In this document: positions 48,839 through 57,961 of the stretch, one piece after another
Layout: the number at the start of each line of letters is the position of its first letter
Position numbering within the stretch: position 1 is the first letter of the stretch
Assembly: GCA_958448635.1 (NCBI GenBank)
Contig: CAUDEQ010000003.1
Location: forward strand, 1-62,079
Length of the DNA stretch: 62,079 nucleotides
DNA from: an uncultured Bacillota bacterium
GTDB lineage: Bacteria > Bacillota > Clostridia > Peptostreptococcales > Anaerovoracaceae
Direction of reading: 5' to 3'
Position numbers and translations under genes: made by a program
Notes under the pieces: generated by a model
Seen by the model: only the letters and a program-made list of their open reading frames with translations
Databases searched by the model: none
Told to the model about the DNA's origin: nothing

Positions 48839-50850
48839 GCGGACACTCCTCCCTTTCCGTGAAGAGAATATTCTCTCTCAAAGTTTCTATTTGATCTGCG
48901 GCCGATGAATACGACTATTGCAACCATAACAGCTACTGCTATCAGACCCGGCAGGAAGCCTGTTCCCAGGGTACCTTCAGTGATAAGCGTACCGATCTGA
49001 TATACCAGGAATGCTACGGTGTATCCTGTTCCAAACTGGAAGCCTATGGCTCCCCACAGCCACTTGGCGCTCTTCATTTCGGAGTTCATTGCTCCCAGAG
49101 CAGCGAAGCAAGGCGGTGTGAACAGATTGAACATCAGGTATGCGAGAGCAGATACCGAGGTAAGCCCCATGGTGAGAGCCACCTGATTGGCTCCGCCTGT
49201 CAGCTCGAATGCCTCTACGTCGATGAAGTTGGTGATGGAATAAACCACTGCCAGCGTACCGACTACATTTTCCTTGGCGATAAAGCCTGTGATTGCTGCT
49301 GCTGCCAGCTGCCATGCTCCGAAGCCAAGAGGTATCAGAATCACTGCGAACGGTGAAGCGATGGATGCCAGTATGGAAGTATCTGCCGCACCCTCTGCAA
49401 CAGGCTGCAGGCTCCATGTGAAGGACTGCATGAGCTGTACAACGCAGTTGCATACCAGGATTATCGTGGCTGCCTTGATTATATATGCCTTTGCTCTCTC
49501 CAGCATCGAGAAGCATGCTCTCTTGAGGCTTGGAACCTTGTATGTAGGCAGCTCCATGATAAAGAATGATTTTCTGTATTTATATCCTGTGATCCACTTT
49601 ATTATAAGCGCTCCGAAGAATATAAGCAATATCCCCGTCACATACATTGCGAAGCTCACCCACCATGAGCCTGAGAAGAATGCTCCTGCAAAAAGAGCAA
49701 TTACAGGAATCTTGGCGCCACACGGTATGAATGTTGTCAGCATCGTGCTTGCTCTTCTTTCTCTTTCATCTCTGATGGTACGACATGCCATTATCGCAGG
49801 TATTCCGCAGCCTGTTCCGATTACCACGGGTATGATGGCCTTTCCCGAAAGACCTACTCGTTTAAATATAGGATCCATTACAACGCTGACACGAGCCATA
49901 TACCCGCAGTCTTCCAGAAGAGCCACCAGGAAGTACATTACCATAACCAGCGGCAGGAAGCCCACAACTGCACCTACGCCGCCTACGATACCGTCGGCGA
50001 GGATCGCCTGAAGGAACGGCGAAGCGCCATCCAACAGCCCGGAAACATAGCCCTGGAAGGTCTCTATCCATCCAACAAGCCAGTCTGCGATGAGAGGTCC
50101 GAGCCATGCCTGGGATACCCAGAAAACAGCCCACATCACTCCGGCAAATATCAATATTCCCGCAACCTTGTTGGTAAGGACAGCATCCAGCTTATCCTGT
50201 GAGTTTTTTTCCTTTGTAAGCACCTGTCGTGTTTCAACAGTCTTCACCACATCGTTTACAAATCTGAATCTCTTTCTGTCCTCTGCCTCTACAGCCTGCT
50301 TGTCGTGAAGATCGATCTCAGCCTGAACATACGGAGCCTTCTGTGTCTTGCCTGCCAAAGCTGCTGCTGCAGCCACTACATCCTTAATACCTGTTTTAAC
50401 AGACGATGTGGATACAGTTTTGACGACAGGGCAGTTCAGCTTCTTTGAAAGAGCCTCAGCGTCTATCTTTGTTTTCATTTTATCGTTTAAATCGCTTTTG
50501 TTCAGAGCCACTACCACAGGTATCCCCAGTTCCAGAAGCTGCGTCGTAAAGAACAGGCTTCTGCTGAGATTGGTGGCATCCACTATGTTGACGATCACGT
50601 CAGGCTTCTCGTTTCTTATATATCCGCTGGTAATGCTCTCTTCCGGCGTAAAAGGCGACATCGAATACGCCCCCGGAAGGTCAACGGCGATAAGCTCTTC
50701 AGCATGATCGCAAAATTCTTTTTTGATTGGATTTTCTTTCTTACCTATGGTAACTCCGGCCCAGTTACCAACACGTTCGTTCTGCCCCGTCAGCGCATTG
50801 TACATCGTAGTCTTGCCGCTGTTGGGATTGCCGGCAAAAGCAATTCTCAT
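48835..50850 (-). CDS. feoB: Ferrous iron transporter B
   Basis: FeoB imports Fe(II) with a cytosolic G-domain. The 671-aa protein has GNPNSGKTT (G1), DLPGAYSM (G3), NKSDL (G4) and the membrane gate regions VIPVVIGTGCGIPAI and IPCGAKIPVIALFAGAFF. The C-terminal region has the FTPPCFAALGAMNSEM segment. The length is slightly short but normal for Clostridia. It is preceded by feoA and followed by the Cys-rich protein, forming a feo operon. Confidence 0.97.
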   Translation of the reverse strand: MRIAFAGNPNSGKTTMYNALTGQNERVGNWAGVTIGKKENPIKKEFCDHAEELIAVDLPGAYSMSPFTPEESITSGYIRNEKPDVIVNIVDATNLSRSLFFTTQLLELGIPVVVALNKSDLNDKMKTKIDAEALSKKLNCPVVKTVSTSSVKTGIKDVVAAAAALAGKTQKAPYVQAEIDLHDKQAVEAEDRKRFRFVNDVVKTVETRQVLTKEKNSQDKLDAVLTNKVAGILIFAGVMWAVFWVSQAWLGPLIADWLVGWIETFQGYVSGLLDGASPFLQAILADGIVGGVGAVVGFLPLVMVMYFLVALLEDCGYMARVSVVMDPIFKRVGLSGKAIIPVVIGTGCGIPAIMACRTIRDERERRASTMLTTFIPCGAKIPVIALFAGAFFSGSWWVSFAMYVTGILLIFFGALIIKWITGYKYRKSFFIMELPTYKVPSLKRACFSMLERAKAYIIKAATIILVCNCVVQLMQSFTWSLQPVAEGAADTSILASIASPFAVILIPLGFGAWQLAAAAITGFIAKENVVGTLAVVYSITNFIDVEAFELTGGANQVALTMGLTSVSALAYLMFNLFTPPCFAALGAMNSEMKSAKWLWGAIGFQFGTGYTVAFLVYQIGTLITEGTLGTGFLPGLIAVAVMVAIVVFIGRRSNRNFEREYSLHGKGGVSA

Positions 50851-50894
50851 AAGTACCTCCTGTTGATAAAAAACAATTGTTGATATATTGTTGG

Positions 50895-50908
50895 GTAGTC
50901 TAAACTAA
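50895..50908. promoter_or_regulatory. TTAG-N6-CTAA-like operator in the feoA-feoB gap
   Basis: GTAGTCTAAACTAA matches the two upstream feo operators with one changed base (G for T at the first position). Next to it a short GC-rich stem, TGTGGCG (50927-50933) with CGCCACA (50939-50945), may work as an attenuator between the two genes. Confidence 0.45.
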
Positions 50909-50952
50909 CCCATTTTCAAAATATATGTGGCGATATACGCCACATTATTTTT

Positions 50953-51168
50953 TCACACTACTATAGCCTCTGCCAGAAGGTTATCTATATTGTATCTTCC
51001 ATCCTTGATGGAAACTACACATCCTCCCTTGCGATGCTTTATGACGGTGATAGGTTCACCACTGTAGCACCCCAGTGAAAAAAGAAACGAGTTCATTTCC
51101 TCATCGTCGGTCTTCACTTCCTTGATTATGTACTCTTCTCCCGGTTGTGCTTCTCTAAGTATCATCAT
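50953..51168 (-). CDS. feoA: FeoA ferrous iron transport accessory protein
   Basis: This 71-aa SH3-like protein is FeoA, needed for FeoB function. It shows the FeoA pattern EEYIIKEVKTDDEEMNSFLFSLG, then GEPITVIKHRKGGCVVSI and ends with LLAEAIVV. It is the first gene of the feo operon. The start follows GAAAGGAAG. Confidence 0.9.
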   Translation of the reverse strand: MMILREAQPGEEYIIKEVKTDDEEMNSFLFSLGCYSGEPITVIKHRKGGCVVSIKDGRYNIDNLLAEAIVV

Positions 51169-51194
51169 TTCGCTTCCTTTCTTGAAAAAAACGA

Positions 51195-51245
51195 TTAGCT
51201 CTCACTAACTGTAGCTATGTTAGCACGAACTAACCGTTATGTCAA
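51195..51245 (-). promoter_or_regulatory. feo promoter with two TTAG-N6-CTAA operators
   Basis: On the minus strand TTGACA (51245-51240) and TAACAT (51222-51217) are 17 bases apart. Two palindromic 14-mers, TTAGCACGAACTAA (51220-51233) and TTAGCTCTCACTAA (51195-51208), lie 25 bases apart; the first covers the spacer and -10, the second the start-point region. This fits repression by an iron-loaded DtxR-type protein; the pattern recalls the TTAGGTTAG-type boxes of DtxR/IdeR. Confidence 0.68.
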
Positions 51246-51292
51246 TACATTGTTTTACTTTTTTTTACTTTATTCTTTGGTTTCATCTGCCA

Positions 51293-51829
51293 TCAGTAAT
51301 TTTCGGCTTTGATCCTGAAGTATCCTCTCTCATGGTAACACACGGGACATATTTCAGGCGCATCCGTCCCGCGATGCTCATGACCGCAGTTGCCGCATAT
51401 CCACAGAACCTCTTCGTCTTTATTGAAAACCTTTTTCTTCTCCACGTTTTCTCTGAGCTTGAGATATCTCTCCTCATGCTCCTTTTCTATCGCCGCCACA
51501 CCGTCCATCTGCTGTGCTATATGACTGAAGCCCTCTTCCCTGGCAACTCTCGCCATATCGGCGTACATCTGGCTCCATTCGTAATGCTCACCGTCGGCTG
51601 CCGTCTGCAGGTTTTCCAGAGTTGTCCCTATTCCTGCAAAATGCTTGTACCACAGCTCTGCATGCTCCTTTTCATTGGCTGCCGTATCTTCAAATATTTC
51701 CGCTATCTGGCGATAACCTTCCTCTCTGGCCTTCGATGCGAAAAAGGTATACTTATTTCTCGCCTGTGACTCTCCTGCATAAGCTATGAGAAGGTTGTCA
51801 TATGTTTTGCTTCCCTTCAAATCAATCAT
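51293..51829 (-). CDS. rbr: Rubrerythrin
   Basis: Rubrerythrin reduces hydrogen peroxide in anaerobes with a diiron site and a rubredoxin-like iron centre. The 178-aa protein has the diiron ligands in AYAGESQARNKYTFF, NEKEHAELWYKH and AIEKEHEERYLKL. The C-terminal CGNCGHEH and CPVCYH hold the four Cys of the FeCys4 centre. The length is typical. It is adjacent to the feo operon. Confidence 0.95.
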   Translation of the reverse strand: MIDLKGSKTYDNLLIAYAGESQARNKYTFFASKAREEGYRQIAEIFEDTAANEKEHAELWYKHFAGIGTTLENLQTAADGEHYEWSQMYADMARVAREEGFSHIAQQMDGVAAIEKEHEERYLKLRENVEKKKVFNKDEEVLWICGNCGHEHRGTDAPEICPVCYHERGYFRIKAENY

Positions 51830-52057
51830 CTCTTTACCCCCGATAATTTTTTCTTACATGGGAAATACGGTATGCGTGGCATTTCCCCTTATCTCCTGGA
51901 TACAACAGATCCAAGATGTATATCAACAAAGCCGGCCAACTTATGAAAATCGACAAGGCCTGCCTTGCTCTATAGGTTATTATTGTCAGCTTAGATGAGA
52001 TTATTCAAGGGAACTTTACTTCTCCTTGTTCTTTCCTCTTTCTTCTGTCAACATTTT
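51830..52057. other. Intergenic region upstream of rubrerythrin
   Basis: About 230 bases without a convincing ORF lie between the murA terminator and rubrerythrin. A CTGACA-like element (minus strand, about 51995) and A/T-rich stretches may hold the rbr promoter. I see no clear riboswitch or operator here. Confidence 0.4.
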
Positions 52058-52092
52058 CAAAAAAAACTCCGGAAGGTCACTTCCTTCCGGAG
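52058..52092 (-). terminator. Terminator of murA
   Basis: CTCCGGAAGG (52067-52076) pairs with CCTTCCGGAG (52083-52092), with a 6-base loop. On the minus strand seven T follow. It lies about 46 bases past the murA stop. Confidence 0.92.
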
Positions 52093-52138
52093 CAATATCT
52101 GCTTTTCCATGCAGCTATATACGATCAGTCATATGCTA

Positions 52139-53410
52139 TCAGTCGTCAACTCTCATTATGCTGGCTCCCAGCGCCTTGAGCTTTTCAACGAAGTTCTCAT
52201 AGCCTCTGTCAATATGATATATCTGAGACACCTCTGTGGTGCCCTCGGCCACAAGGCCTGTTAAAACGACTGCTGCGCCCGCCCTCAGATCCGTGGCAAC
52301 AACCTGTGCGCCTGTAAGTGCCTTGTCGCCCGGTATGATGGCATAATTCCCGTCCGTTTTAATGTTGGCGCCCATCCTGTTGAATTCGCCCACATGCATG
52401 AACCTGTTTTCGAACACGGTTTCAATGACTACGCTCGGTCCTTTTGCCACCGTCAAAAGCGCCATGAATGGCGACTGCATATCCGTAGGAAATCCCGGAT
52501 ACGGCAGCGTCTTGATATCGGTAGAGTTCAATGGTTTCATATCTCCTCTGACAACCATTCCCTCATCCCTCATCTCTATATGCGCACCGCACTCTCTCAG
52601 CTTGGCGATAACTGCCTTGAGATGATCCGGCACTATATTCTTGATGAGAACATTTCCTCCTGTCATAGCCGCACCGACCATGAAGGTTCCGGCTTCTATC
52701 CTGTCAGGTATCACGTGATGTGAAACGCCTCTCAGAGATTTGACGCCTTCGATCTTTATGGTATCTGTTCCTGCGCCCTTGATCCTTCCTCCCATTTTGT
52801 TGAGGAAGTTTGCGAGATCTACTATTTCCGGCTCCTGAGCAGCGTTTTCAAGAACCGTCGTTCCCTCCGCCAGGGCAGCAGCCATAACTATGACCTCAGT
52901 GGCTCCTACGCTGGGAAAATCAAGGTATATTGTGCTTCCCGTCAGCTTATCAACCTTGGCGTCTACGATTCCTCGCTTGAGCTGCTCCTCGTCGATTTCT
53001 GCGCCCAGAGCCCTGAGACCCTTGAGGTGAAGCTCCACAGGACGCTTACCTATGGCGCAGCCTCCCGGCAGATGTATCACAGCACGCCCCGTTCTTATGA
53101 GCAAAGCGCCCAGAACGAGTATCGATGCACGCATCATCTTTACCAGATCAAAAGGAGCCTCGTAAACGATCTCGCCGGAAGGTTCGATGGTCACACGATT
53201 GTTTTGCAAATCTTTATCTACCGAAGCTCCCAGGCTTTCCAGAAGACTGCACATAACATCCACATCTCTAAGTGCGGGAACATCCTTTATAACGCATTGC
53301 TCTTCTGTCAAAAGTGCAGCCGCCATTATAGGAAGCACTGCATTCTTGGAGCCGCTTATCTTAACCTCTCCTCTAAGGGGAGCGCTTTTCTGTACTAAGA
53401 ATTTTGCCAC
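52139..53410 (-). CDS. murA: UDP-N-acetylglucosamine 1-carboxyvinyltransferase (MurA)
   Basis: MurA adds enolpyruvate to UDP-GlcNAc, the first step of peptidoglycan precursor synthesis. The 423-aa protein has the active-site Cys118 in HLPGGCAIGKRPVELH, the residue that fosfomycin attacks. Also present are the N-terminal ISGSKNAVLP and PYPGFPTDMQSP. I chose GTG 53410, preceded by GGAGG at good spacing, because KFLVQKSAPLRGEV is where MurA proteins begin; the frame to 53440 adds ten basic residues. Confidence 0.96.
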   Translation of the reverse strand: MAKFLVQKSAPLRGEVKISGSKNAVLPIMAAALLTEEQCVIKDVPALRDVDVMCSLLESLGASVDKDLQNNRVTIEPSGEIVYEAPFDLVKMMRASILVLGALLIRTGRAVIHLPGGCAIGKRPVELHLKGLRALGAEIDEEQLKRGIVDAKVDKLTGSTIYLDFPSVGATEVIVMAAALAEGTTVLENAAQEPEIVDLANFLNKMGGRIKGAGTDTIKIEGVKSLRGVSHHVIPDRIEAGTFMVGAAMTGGNVLIKNIVPDHLKAVIAKLRECGAHIEMRDEGMVVRGDMKPLNSTDIKTLPYPGFPTDMQSPFMALLTVAKGPSVVIETVFENRFMHVGEFNRMGANIKTDGNYAIIPGDKALTGAQVVATDLRAGAAVVLTGLVAEGTTEVSQIYHIDRGYENFVEKLKALGASIMRVDD

Positions 53411-53587
53411 TTTTTTCCTCCGAAGCCTTAAGTTAAACAATGATTAATTATACTTTATTCTTGCTATTTTTTCAAGGTATACATACGGTAAGGAAGAGGT
53501 TTCACATGTTTTACACATAAGGGGAGCAAAACGTATTATCCACCTCTTCCCTTCTGATATTTTTGACAAACATCTATTGTTTCAAGC

Positions 53588-53618
53588 AAAAAAAGGGCAA
53601 ATGATTTGCACCTTTTTT
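53588..53618. terminator. Terminator of the AbrB-type regulator gene
   Basis: AAAAAAAGG and GCAAAT (53588-53602) pair with ATTTGC and CCTTTTTT (53604-53618), with one unpaired base. The A run on the plus side becomes a T run on the minus strand. It is 12 bases from the stop. Confidence 0.78.
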
Positions 53619-53629
53619 AATCTTGATAT

Positions 53630-53872
53630 TTACAGATCCTGCAGCTCCTTTATGCATGCAGCACATACGTTTTTGCCCTTTATCTGCCTGATATCGTCCG
53701 AGCTTCCGCAAAATACGCATGCCGGCTGATATTTTTTCAGCATTATAGATTCACCGTCCACATATATCTCAAGGGGATCCTTGATGTCTATGTTGAGAGT
53801 TCTTCTCAATTCGATAGGCAGCACGATTCTGCCCAGCTCGTCAACCTTTCTTACAATTCCCGTAGCTTTCAT
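53630..53872 (-). CDS. AbrB/SpoVT-family transition-state regulator
   Basis: This 80-aa protein has the AbrB swapped-hairpin DNA-binding domain (MKATGIVRKVDELGRIVLPI then ELRRTLNI, residues 1-28). The C-terminus has two Cys pairs, CVFCG and VCAAC, a small zinc-ribbon-like ending. Such regulators control growth-to-stationary genes in sporulating Firmicutes. I chose ATG 53872 behind AAAGGAG. Targets are unknown. Confidence 0.88.
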   Translation of the reverse strand: MKATGIVRKVDELGRIVLPIELRRTLNIDIKDPLEIYVDGESIMLKKYQPACVFCGSSDDIRQIKGKNVCAACIKELQDL

Positions 53873-53909
53873 ATCTACTCCTTTCACAAGAATCAGCTGT
53901 ATTTAAATT

Positions 53910-54239
53910 TTATTTTACTTCTTTCTTATCTACGGCATTTTTAATGGCCGCTGCTGCCTTGAACACTGATGATACGACGGAAACTACTGTCTGCTTGTCC
54001 TTTATCGCACCGGAAATTTCTTTCACAGACTCGGAAACATCTGTTATTATTTCGTCAACATCCCTGCTTCTGTTGGCCGCTATCTCAGATACGGTCTCCA
54101 CATCTTCCAGGATCTTATTTGTGTGATCCAGGGTGATCATCAGTTTTTTGAGCAGTTTTATTAGGTATGCCACCAGCACCACAACTGCTATCACGACCAC
54201 TATGATCGCCAGTACTTTGATATCGATCGTCACATTCAT
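53910..54239 (-). CDS. DUF948-like single-pass membrane protein
   Basis: This 109-aa protein has an N-terminal membrane helix (about residues 6-27, LAIIVVVIAVVVLVAYLI) and an amphipathic helical tail with heptad-like spacing, ending DKKEVK. The layout matches DUF948/YtxG-type proteins, which are of unknown function. The start is ATG 54239 behind GGGAGGAG. It lies 37 bases upstream of the AbrB-type gene. Confidence 0.65.
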   Translation of the reverse strand: MNVTIDIKVLAIIVVVIAVVVLVAYLIKLLKKLMITLDHTNKILEDVETVSEIAANRSRDVDEIITDVSESVKEISGAIKDKQTVVSVVSSVFKAAAAIKNAVDKKEVK

Positions 54240-54339
54240 AAGTATCTCCTCCCATATTAGTTCTATTATCACACATACTGGAAATATTTTCAACATAATT
54301 TTAGAGTAAGGGAATATTTTTACCCTGGAGGTGTTTGTT

Positions 54340-54921
54340 ATGATGAATTACATATGGGGCTTCATGCTGCTTCTGGGCATTTTCTTTTCCTTCATCAACG
54401 GAACCACATCGGAATTTACCGACGGACTTATGGACAGCTGTACCGAAGCCATCGAATTTATAATAGCCATTGCGGGAATAATGGCTGTCTGGAGCGGTCT
54501 TATGAAAATAGCAGAGGAATCAGGCCTCATAGGAAAGATATCCTCCGCTGCAAAGCCCCTGATGAGCTTTCTTTTCCCCGAAGTAAAAAACTCCCAGACG
54601 ACAGCCATGATGATAATGAGCTTTATAGCAAATATATTCGGAGCAGGAAACAGCGCCACAATTTTTTCCCTCAAGGCCATGGAGCTTCTGGATGAGGAAA
54701 ACGGTCACTCCCCTTCAGCCAGCAATTCCATGTGCATGTTCGTGGCTCTCACCATGTCCATGATACAGCTTGTTCCCATAACCGTCATTAAAATACGCAG
54801 CGATCTGGGCTCAGCCTCGCCTGAAGATATAATACTGCCTTCCATAGCTGCGGGGCTTGTATCAATGATAATTTCCGTCTGGGTCTGCAGATTCTACGAA
54901 AGGAAAAGGTCATATGTCTGA
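54340..54921 (+). CDS. spmA: Spore maturation protein A
   Basis: SpmA and SpmB are membrane proteins needed for spore core dehydration. The 193-aa protein has about five helices and the nucleoside-recognition (Gate) pattern MAVWSGLMKIAEESGLIGKI and NIFGAGNSATIFSLKAMELL. I chose ATG 54340 behind GGAGGTG. It overlaps spmB by 8 bases. Confidence 0.93.
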   Translation: MMNYIWGFMLLLGIFFSFINGTTSEFTDGLMDSCTEAIEFIIAIAGIMAVWSGLMKIAEESGLIGKISSAAKPLMSFLFPEVKNSQTTAMMIMSFIANIFGAGNSATIFSLKAMELLDEENGHSPSASNSMCMFVALTMSMIQLVPITVIKIRSDLGSASPEDIILPSIAAGLVSMIISVWVCRFYERKRSYV

Positions 54922-55441
54922 TATTCTCAGCATCATGTCTGTCTTTTTTCTGCCGGTCCTCATAACCATCATAATTCTTTACGGCATAAAAAAGAAGACG
55001 CCCATATACGATGTCTTCATCGTAGGCGCCAAAGAAGGTCTTTCCACATGCGTGGAGATCCTTCCCTTCATAATAGGTATTTTCATCGCCATAGAGGCCC
55101 TCACCTCTTCAGGAGCCATGGACTTCATAGAAAGACTCGCATCGCCGGTCTTTGACATTTTTCATATTCCCGAGGAGCTTATCTCCCTCATAATGCTTCG
55201 CCCGGTTTCCGGCAGCGGCTCCCTGGTGGTCGTGGAAAGCATCATGAAGGATGCAGGCCCGGATTCCTTCACCGGCAGAGCTGCCTCCGTAATGGCCGGA
55301 AGCTGCGAAACAGTGTTCTATGTCCTTGCGCTGTACTTCGGTGTAACAGCCGTAAAAAAAATGAGGCATGCGTTTGCAGCAGGTCTCATCGGCTATGCAG
55401 CCGGAGTTTTCGCATCTGTTTATATATGCATGCTCATATGA
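54914..55441 (+). CDS. spmB: Spore maturation protein B
   Basis: This 175-aa partner of SpmA has about five helices and the conserved MLRPVSGSGSLVVVESIMKD and SCETVFYVLALYFGVTAVKK segments. It starts inside the last codons of spmA with a ribosome binding site (AAAGG), so the pair is coupled. The end meets the convergent trmN6-like gene with only 8 bases between. Confidence 0.93.
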   Translation: MSDILSIMSVFFLPVLITIIILYGIKKKTPIYDVFIVGAKEGLSTCVEILPFIIGIFIAIEALTSSGAMDFIERLASPVFDIFHIPEELISLIMLRPVSGSGSLVVVESIMKDAGPDSFTGRAASVMAGSCETVFYVLALYFGVTAVKKMRHAFAAGLIGYAAGVFASVYICMLI

Positions 55442-55449
55442 CATCATTT

Positions 55450-56196
55450 TCATCGTCGCTCGTATATAGTCTCAATCTCCTCGCTGTAGACGCCGCCTTC
55501 ACCGTATACAGCCAGTTCCTTCATCACTTTCAGCTCTCTGCCGCCGCCCTTTACGCAGTGTATCAGCACGATATTGGGAGCTTCGCCGTGCCTCGGCACC
55601 ACCATTCTCATGTCCTTGGGCTCCATATCGTACTTTCTGCAGTGATAGAAGATATCCACCAGCCTTGAAGGTCTATGCACCATGAAATAATGTCCGCCGG
55701 TTTTTAACAAAAATGACGCCGCCTTTATGAAATCCTCCAGGGAGGCCGTCGTTTCGTGGCGAGCGACAAATTTTGCCGTACTTCCCGAAGGAATCGCACC
55801 TCCCTTGGGAAAATAAGGAGGATTTGATGTAACCATATCGTATGCGCCCTCACAAAGGCCGTGTTTCTTTCTGAAGTCTTCCGAAGCCATATCTGTTATA
55901 TCGCCGTGTATGAATGACACTCTGTCCTCCAGCCCGTTCATCAGGCTGCTCCTTTCAGCCAGACTTATCGCATCCTCCTGTACATCTATGCCGCATATGA
56001 CTGCACTGCTGTTTTTATGGCTCAGTATCATGGGTATTATTCCATTGCCGGTACCCAGATCAACGACATTTTTGAACCCGGGATAAAGCTTTGAGGCAAA
56101 ATCGCTCAATATCACGGCGTCCACGCCATAGCGGAACTGCCTGCTGTCCTGTATGAGCTTAAGTCCGCCGAATCCGATATTCTCTGTCCTTTCCAT
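55450..56196 (-). CDS. tRNA1(Val) (adenine-37 N6)-methyltransferase-like protein (YfiC/TrmN6 family)
   Basis: This 248-aa SAM-dependent methyltransferase has GFGGLKLIQDSRQFRYGVDAV at the N-terminus, the SAM motif VVDLGTGNGIIPMIL and the amino-methylation motif TSNPPYFPKG. It matches the YfiC family of N6-adenine methyltransferases, whose E. coli member modifies tRNA-Val. The clostridial target is not proven. It overlaps no other gene and sits one base from ricT. Confidence 0.85.
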   Translation of the reverse strand: MERTENIGFGGLKLIQDSRQFRYGVDAVILSDFASKLYPGFKNVVDLGTGNGIIPMILSHKNSSAVICGIDVQEDAISLAERSSLMNGLEDRVSFIHGDITDMASEDFRKKHGLCEGAYDMVTSNPPYFPKGGAIPSGSTAKFVARHETTASLEDFIKAASFLLKTGGHYFMVHRPSRLVDIFYHCRKYDMEPKDMRMVVPRHGEAPNIVLIHCVKGGGRELKVMKELAVYGEGGVYSEEIETIYERR

Positions 56197-56197
56197 A

Positions 56198-57127
56198 TCA
56201 GTCCTTCATCAGCTCTTTGATTTCCTTCAGCAGCTCTCCGTCAAGATCAGCCAGATCATCTTCCTTCTTCTTGTTTCCGTGCTTTTTGTTGACTCTCTTT
56301 ATCTCCTCTTTACCGTAGGTGTAAAGCTCCGTGCTCAGCTTTTCCTCTGTGCTTTTGTCCTTAGAGCCTTCTTCAAGTATCAGCCTTGTCTTTATGACGT
56401 TCTCAAGTATATTAACATCCGTCACCACTGCCATGCCGTCAGGCGTCCTGATCTTTTCTCCCACTGAAGGCATGCCTTTTTTCAGGTGAGTATATACCTC
56501 GTTTTCAAATTTAAGGCAACACATGAGCCTGCCGCAGATTCCCGATATCTTCGATGGGTTCAGCGACAGGTTCTGTACCTTGGCCATCTTTATGGATACA
56601 GGTTCGAAGTCTGTAAGCCATGTGTTGCAGCATAGCCCTCTGCCGCAGTTTCCTATGCCTCCCAGCATCTTGGCTTCGTCTCTGACTCCGATCTGTCTCA
56701 GCTCTATTCTCATCCTGAACACGGCAGCCAGATCCTTAACCAGTTCTCTGAAGTCCACCCTGCCGTCTGCTGTAAAGTAAAAGACCACCTTGCTGTTGTC
56801 AAAGGTATACTCAACGTCTATCAGCTTCATATCGAGACCATGGGCATCCACTTTTTCCTGACAGATCCTCATTGCCTCCTCTTTCTTTGCGAGATTTTCC
56901 TTATGCTTTTTTTTGTCCTTCTCGTTGGCTATCCTTATTATACTTTTAAGAGGCGCAACTATCTCAGATTCCTTTACTTCCGTTTCGCCGAGAGTCACCT
57001 TGCCGAACTCAAGACCTCTGGCTGTTTCAACTATTACGTTATCGCCCACATCAACCTTATGTCCTCCCGGACTGAAGTAATACAGCTTTCCGGCATCCTT
57101 GAATTTAATTCCGACTATCTTTACCAT
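56198..57127 (-). CDS. ricT: PSP1-domain protein RicT (YaaT)
   Basis: RicT works with RicA and RicF in an Fe-S complex affecting RNase Y and sporulation in Bacillus. The 309-aa protein has the N-terminal KFKDAGKLYYF, the PSP1 C-terminal domain (ARGLEFGKVTLGE) and the Cys-rich core ARGLCCNTWL form GRGLCCNTW, then CGRLMCCLKFENEVY, which bind the cluster. The holB-ricT-yfiC order is conserved. The start ATG 57127 aligns best. Confidence 0.9.
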   Translation of the reverse strand: MVKIVGIKFKDAGKLYYFSPGGHKVDVGDNVIVETARGLEFGKVTLGETEVKESEIVAPLKSIIRIANEKDKKKHKENLAKKEEAMRICQEKVDAHGLDMKLIDVEYTFDNSKVVFYFTADGRVDFRELVKDLAAVFRMRIELRQIGVRDEAKMLGGIGNCGRGLCCNTWLTDFEPVSIKMAKVQNLSLNPSKISGICGRLMCCLKFENEVYTHLKKGMPSVGEKIRTPDGMAVVTDVNILENVIKTRLILEEGSKDKSTEEKLSTELYTYGKEEIKRVNKKHGNKKKEDDLADLDGELLKEIKELMKD

Positions 57128-57130
57128 CAT

Positions 57131-57943
57131 CTATCCTCCGATTTTCAAAAGCATACGCTTTACCGCATACGAAGCGGCAACGCCTGCTTTTATCTGTTTT
57201 CTTGCATTTTCGATTTCAACGATACTGTTCATCAGCTTATCGTTCTTATATATGGATATGCCCTTTTCCTTTTTCACAAGTACATTCCTGAAATAAACCT
57301 GGAGCCCGTCAAGAAACGCAGCTGTGGCCTCGCTGCTTTTCACAATATCCTCCGTTTCATTCTTGAGCTTGTAAAACGGCTGCCCTTTTAACGCCATTTC
57401 AGCAACCTTTGATGCCCTTTCCATCATGGAGTCATATCCTCCGCTTCCGAAATAGTTTATCCTGTATTTCACGCACCTTGATTTTACGGTTTGTGCCAGG
57501 TTTTCCATGTTTTCTGAAAGAAGTATTATAACCGACTTTCCCGGCGGCTCCTCCAGCGTCTTCAGCAGTCTGTTCTGAGCCCGGACGGTCATGGTGTCGC
57601 TGTCGGATATTATGACTATATTTCTGTCTCCAAAAGGCTTGGTCTTTAGCTTGTCCTGCATATCGATGATGTCGGCATCCTTTATTGACCCGCCTTCGGC
57701 AGATATGTAAAAGACGTCCTCATGATTTCCGTGATCTATCTTGCTGCATATGCTGCACTGACCGCAGTTTTCACCTAGAGCCTTACCGCACAGTATTCCC
57801 TTCACAAAGCTTCTGGCAAATTCCGTCTTATCGATACAGGCAGGCCCCTCGAAAATATATGCGTGGGATATCCTGCCCTCTTCAACTGTTCTGTTGAGTC
57901 TGCTTATCAATCTGCCATTGCCTTCGTATTCTTTAAAATCCAT
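57131..57943 (-). CDS. holB: DNA polymerase III delta-prime subunit
   Basis: HolB is a clamp-loader subunit. This 270-aa AAA protein has HAYIFEGPACIDKTEFARSF, where the Walker A is degenerate (GPACIDKTE), as is common for delta-prime. The zinc-binding GENCGQCSICSK (four Cys) and LLKTLEEPPGKSVIILLSEN with SRC motif (KSRCVKY) are present. It is followed by ricT and preceded by tmk, the standard order. Confidence 0.93.
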   Translation of the reverse strand: MDFKEYEGNGRLISRLNRTVEEGRISHAYIFEGPACIDKTEFARSFVKGILCGKALGENCGQCSICSKIDHGNHEDVFYISAEGGSIKDADIIDMQDKLKTKPFGDRNIVIISDSDTMTVRAQNRLLKTLEEPPGKSVIILLSENMENLAQTVKSRCVKYRINYFGSGGYDSMMERASKVAEMALKGQPFYKLKNETEDIVKSSEATAAFLDGLQVYFRNVLVKKEKGISIYKNDKLMNSIVEIENARKQIKAGVAASYAVKRMLLKIGG

Positions 57944-57961
57944 ACCTCATACTCTCTGCGC

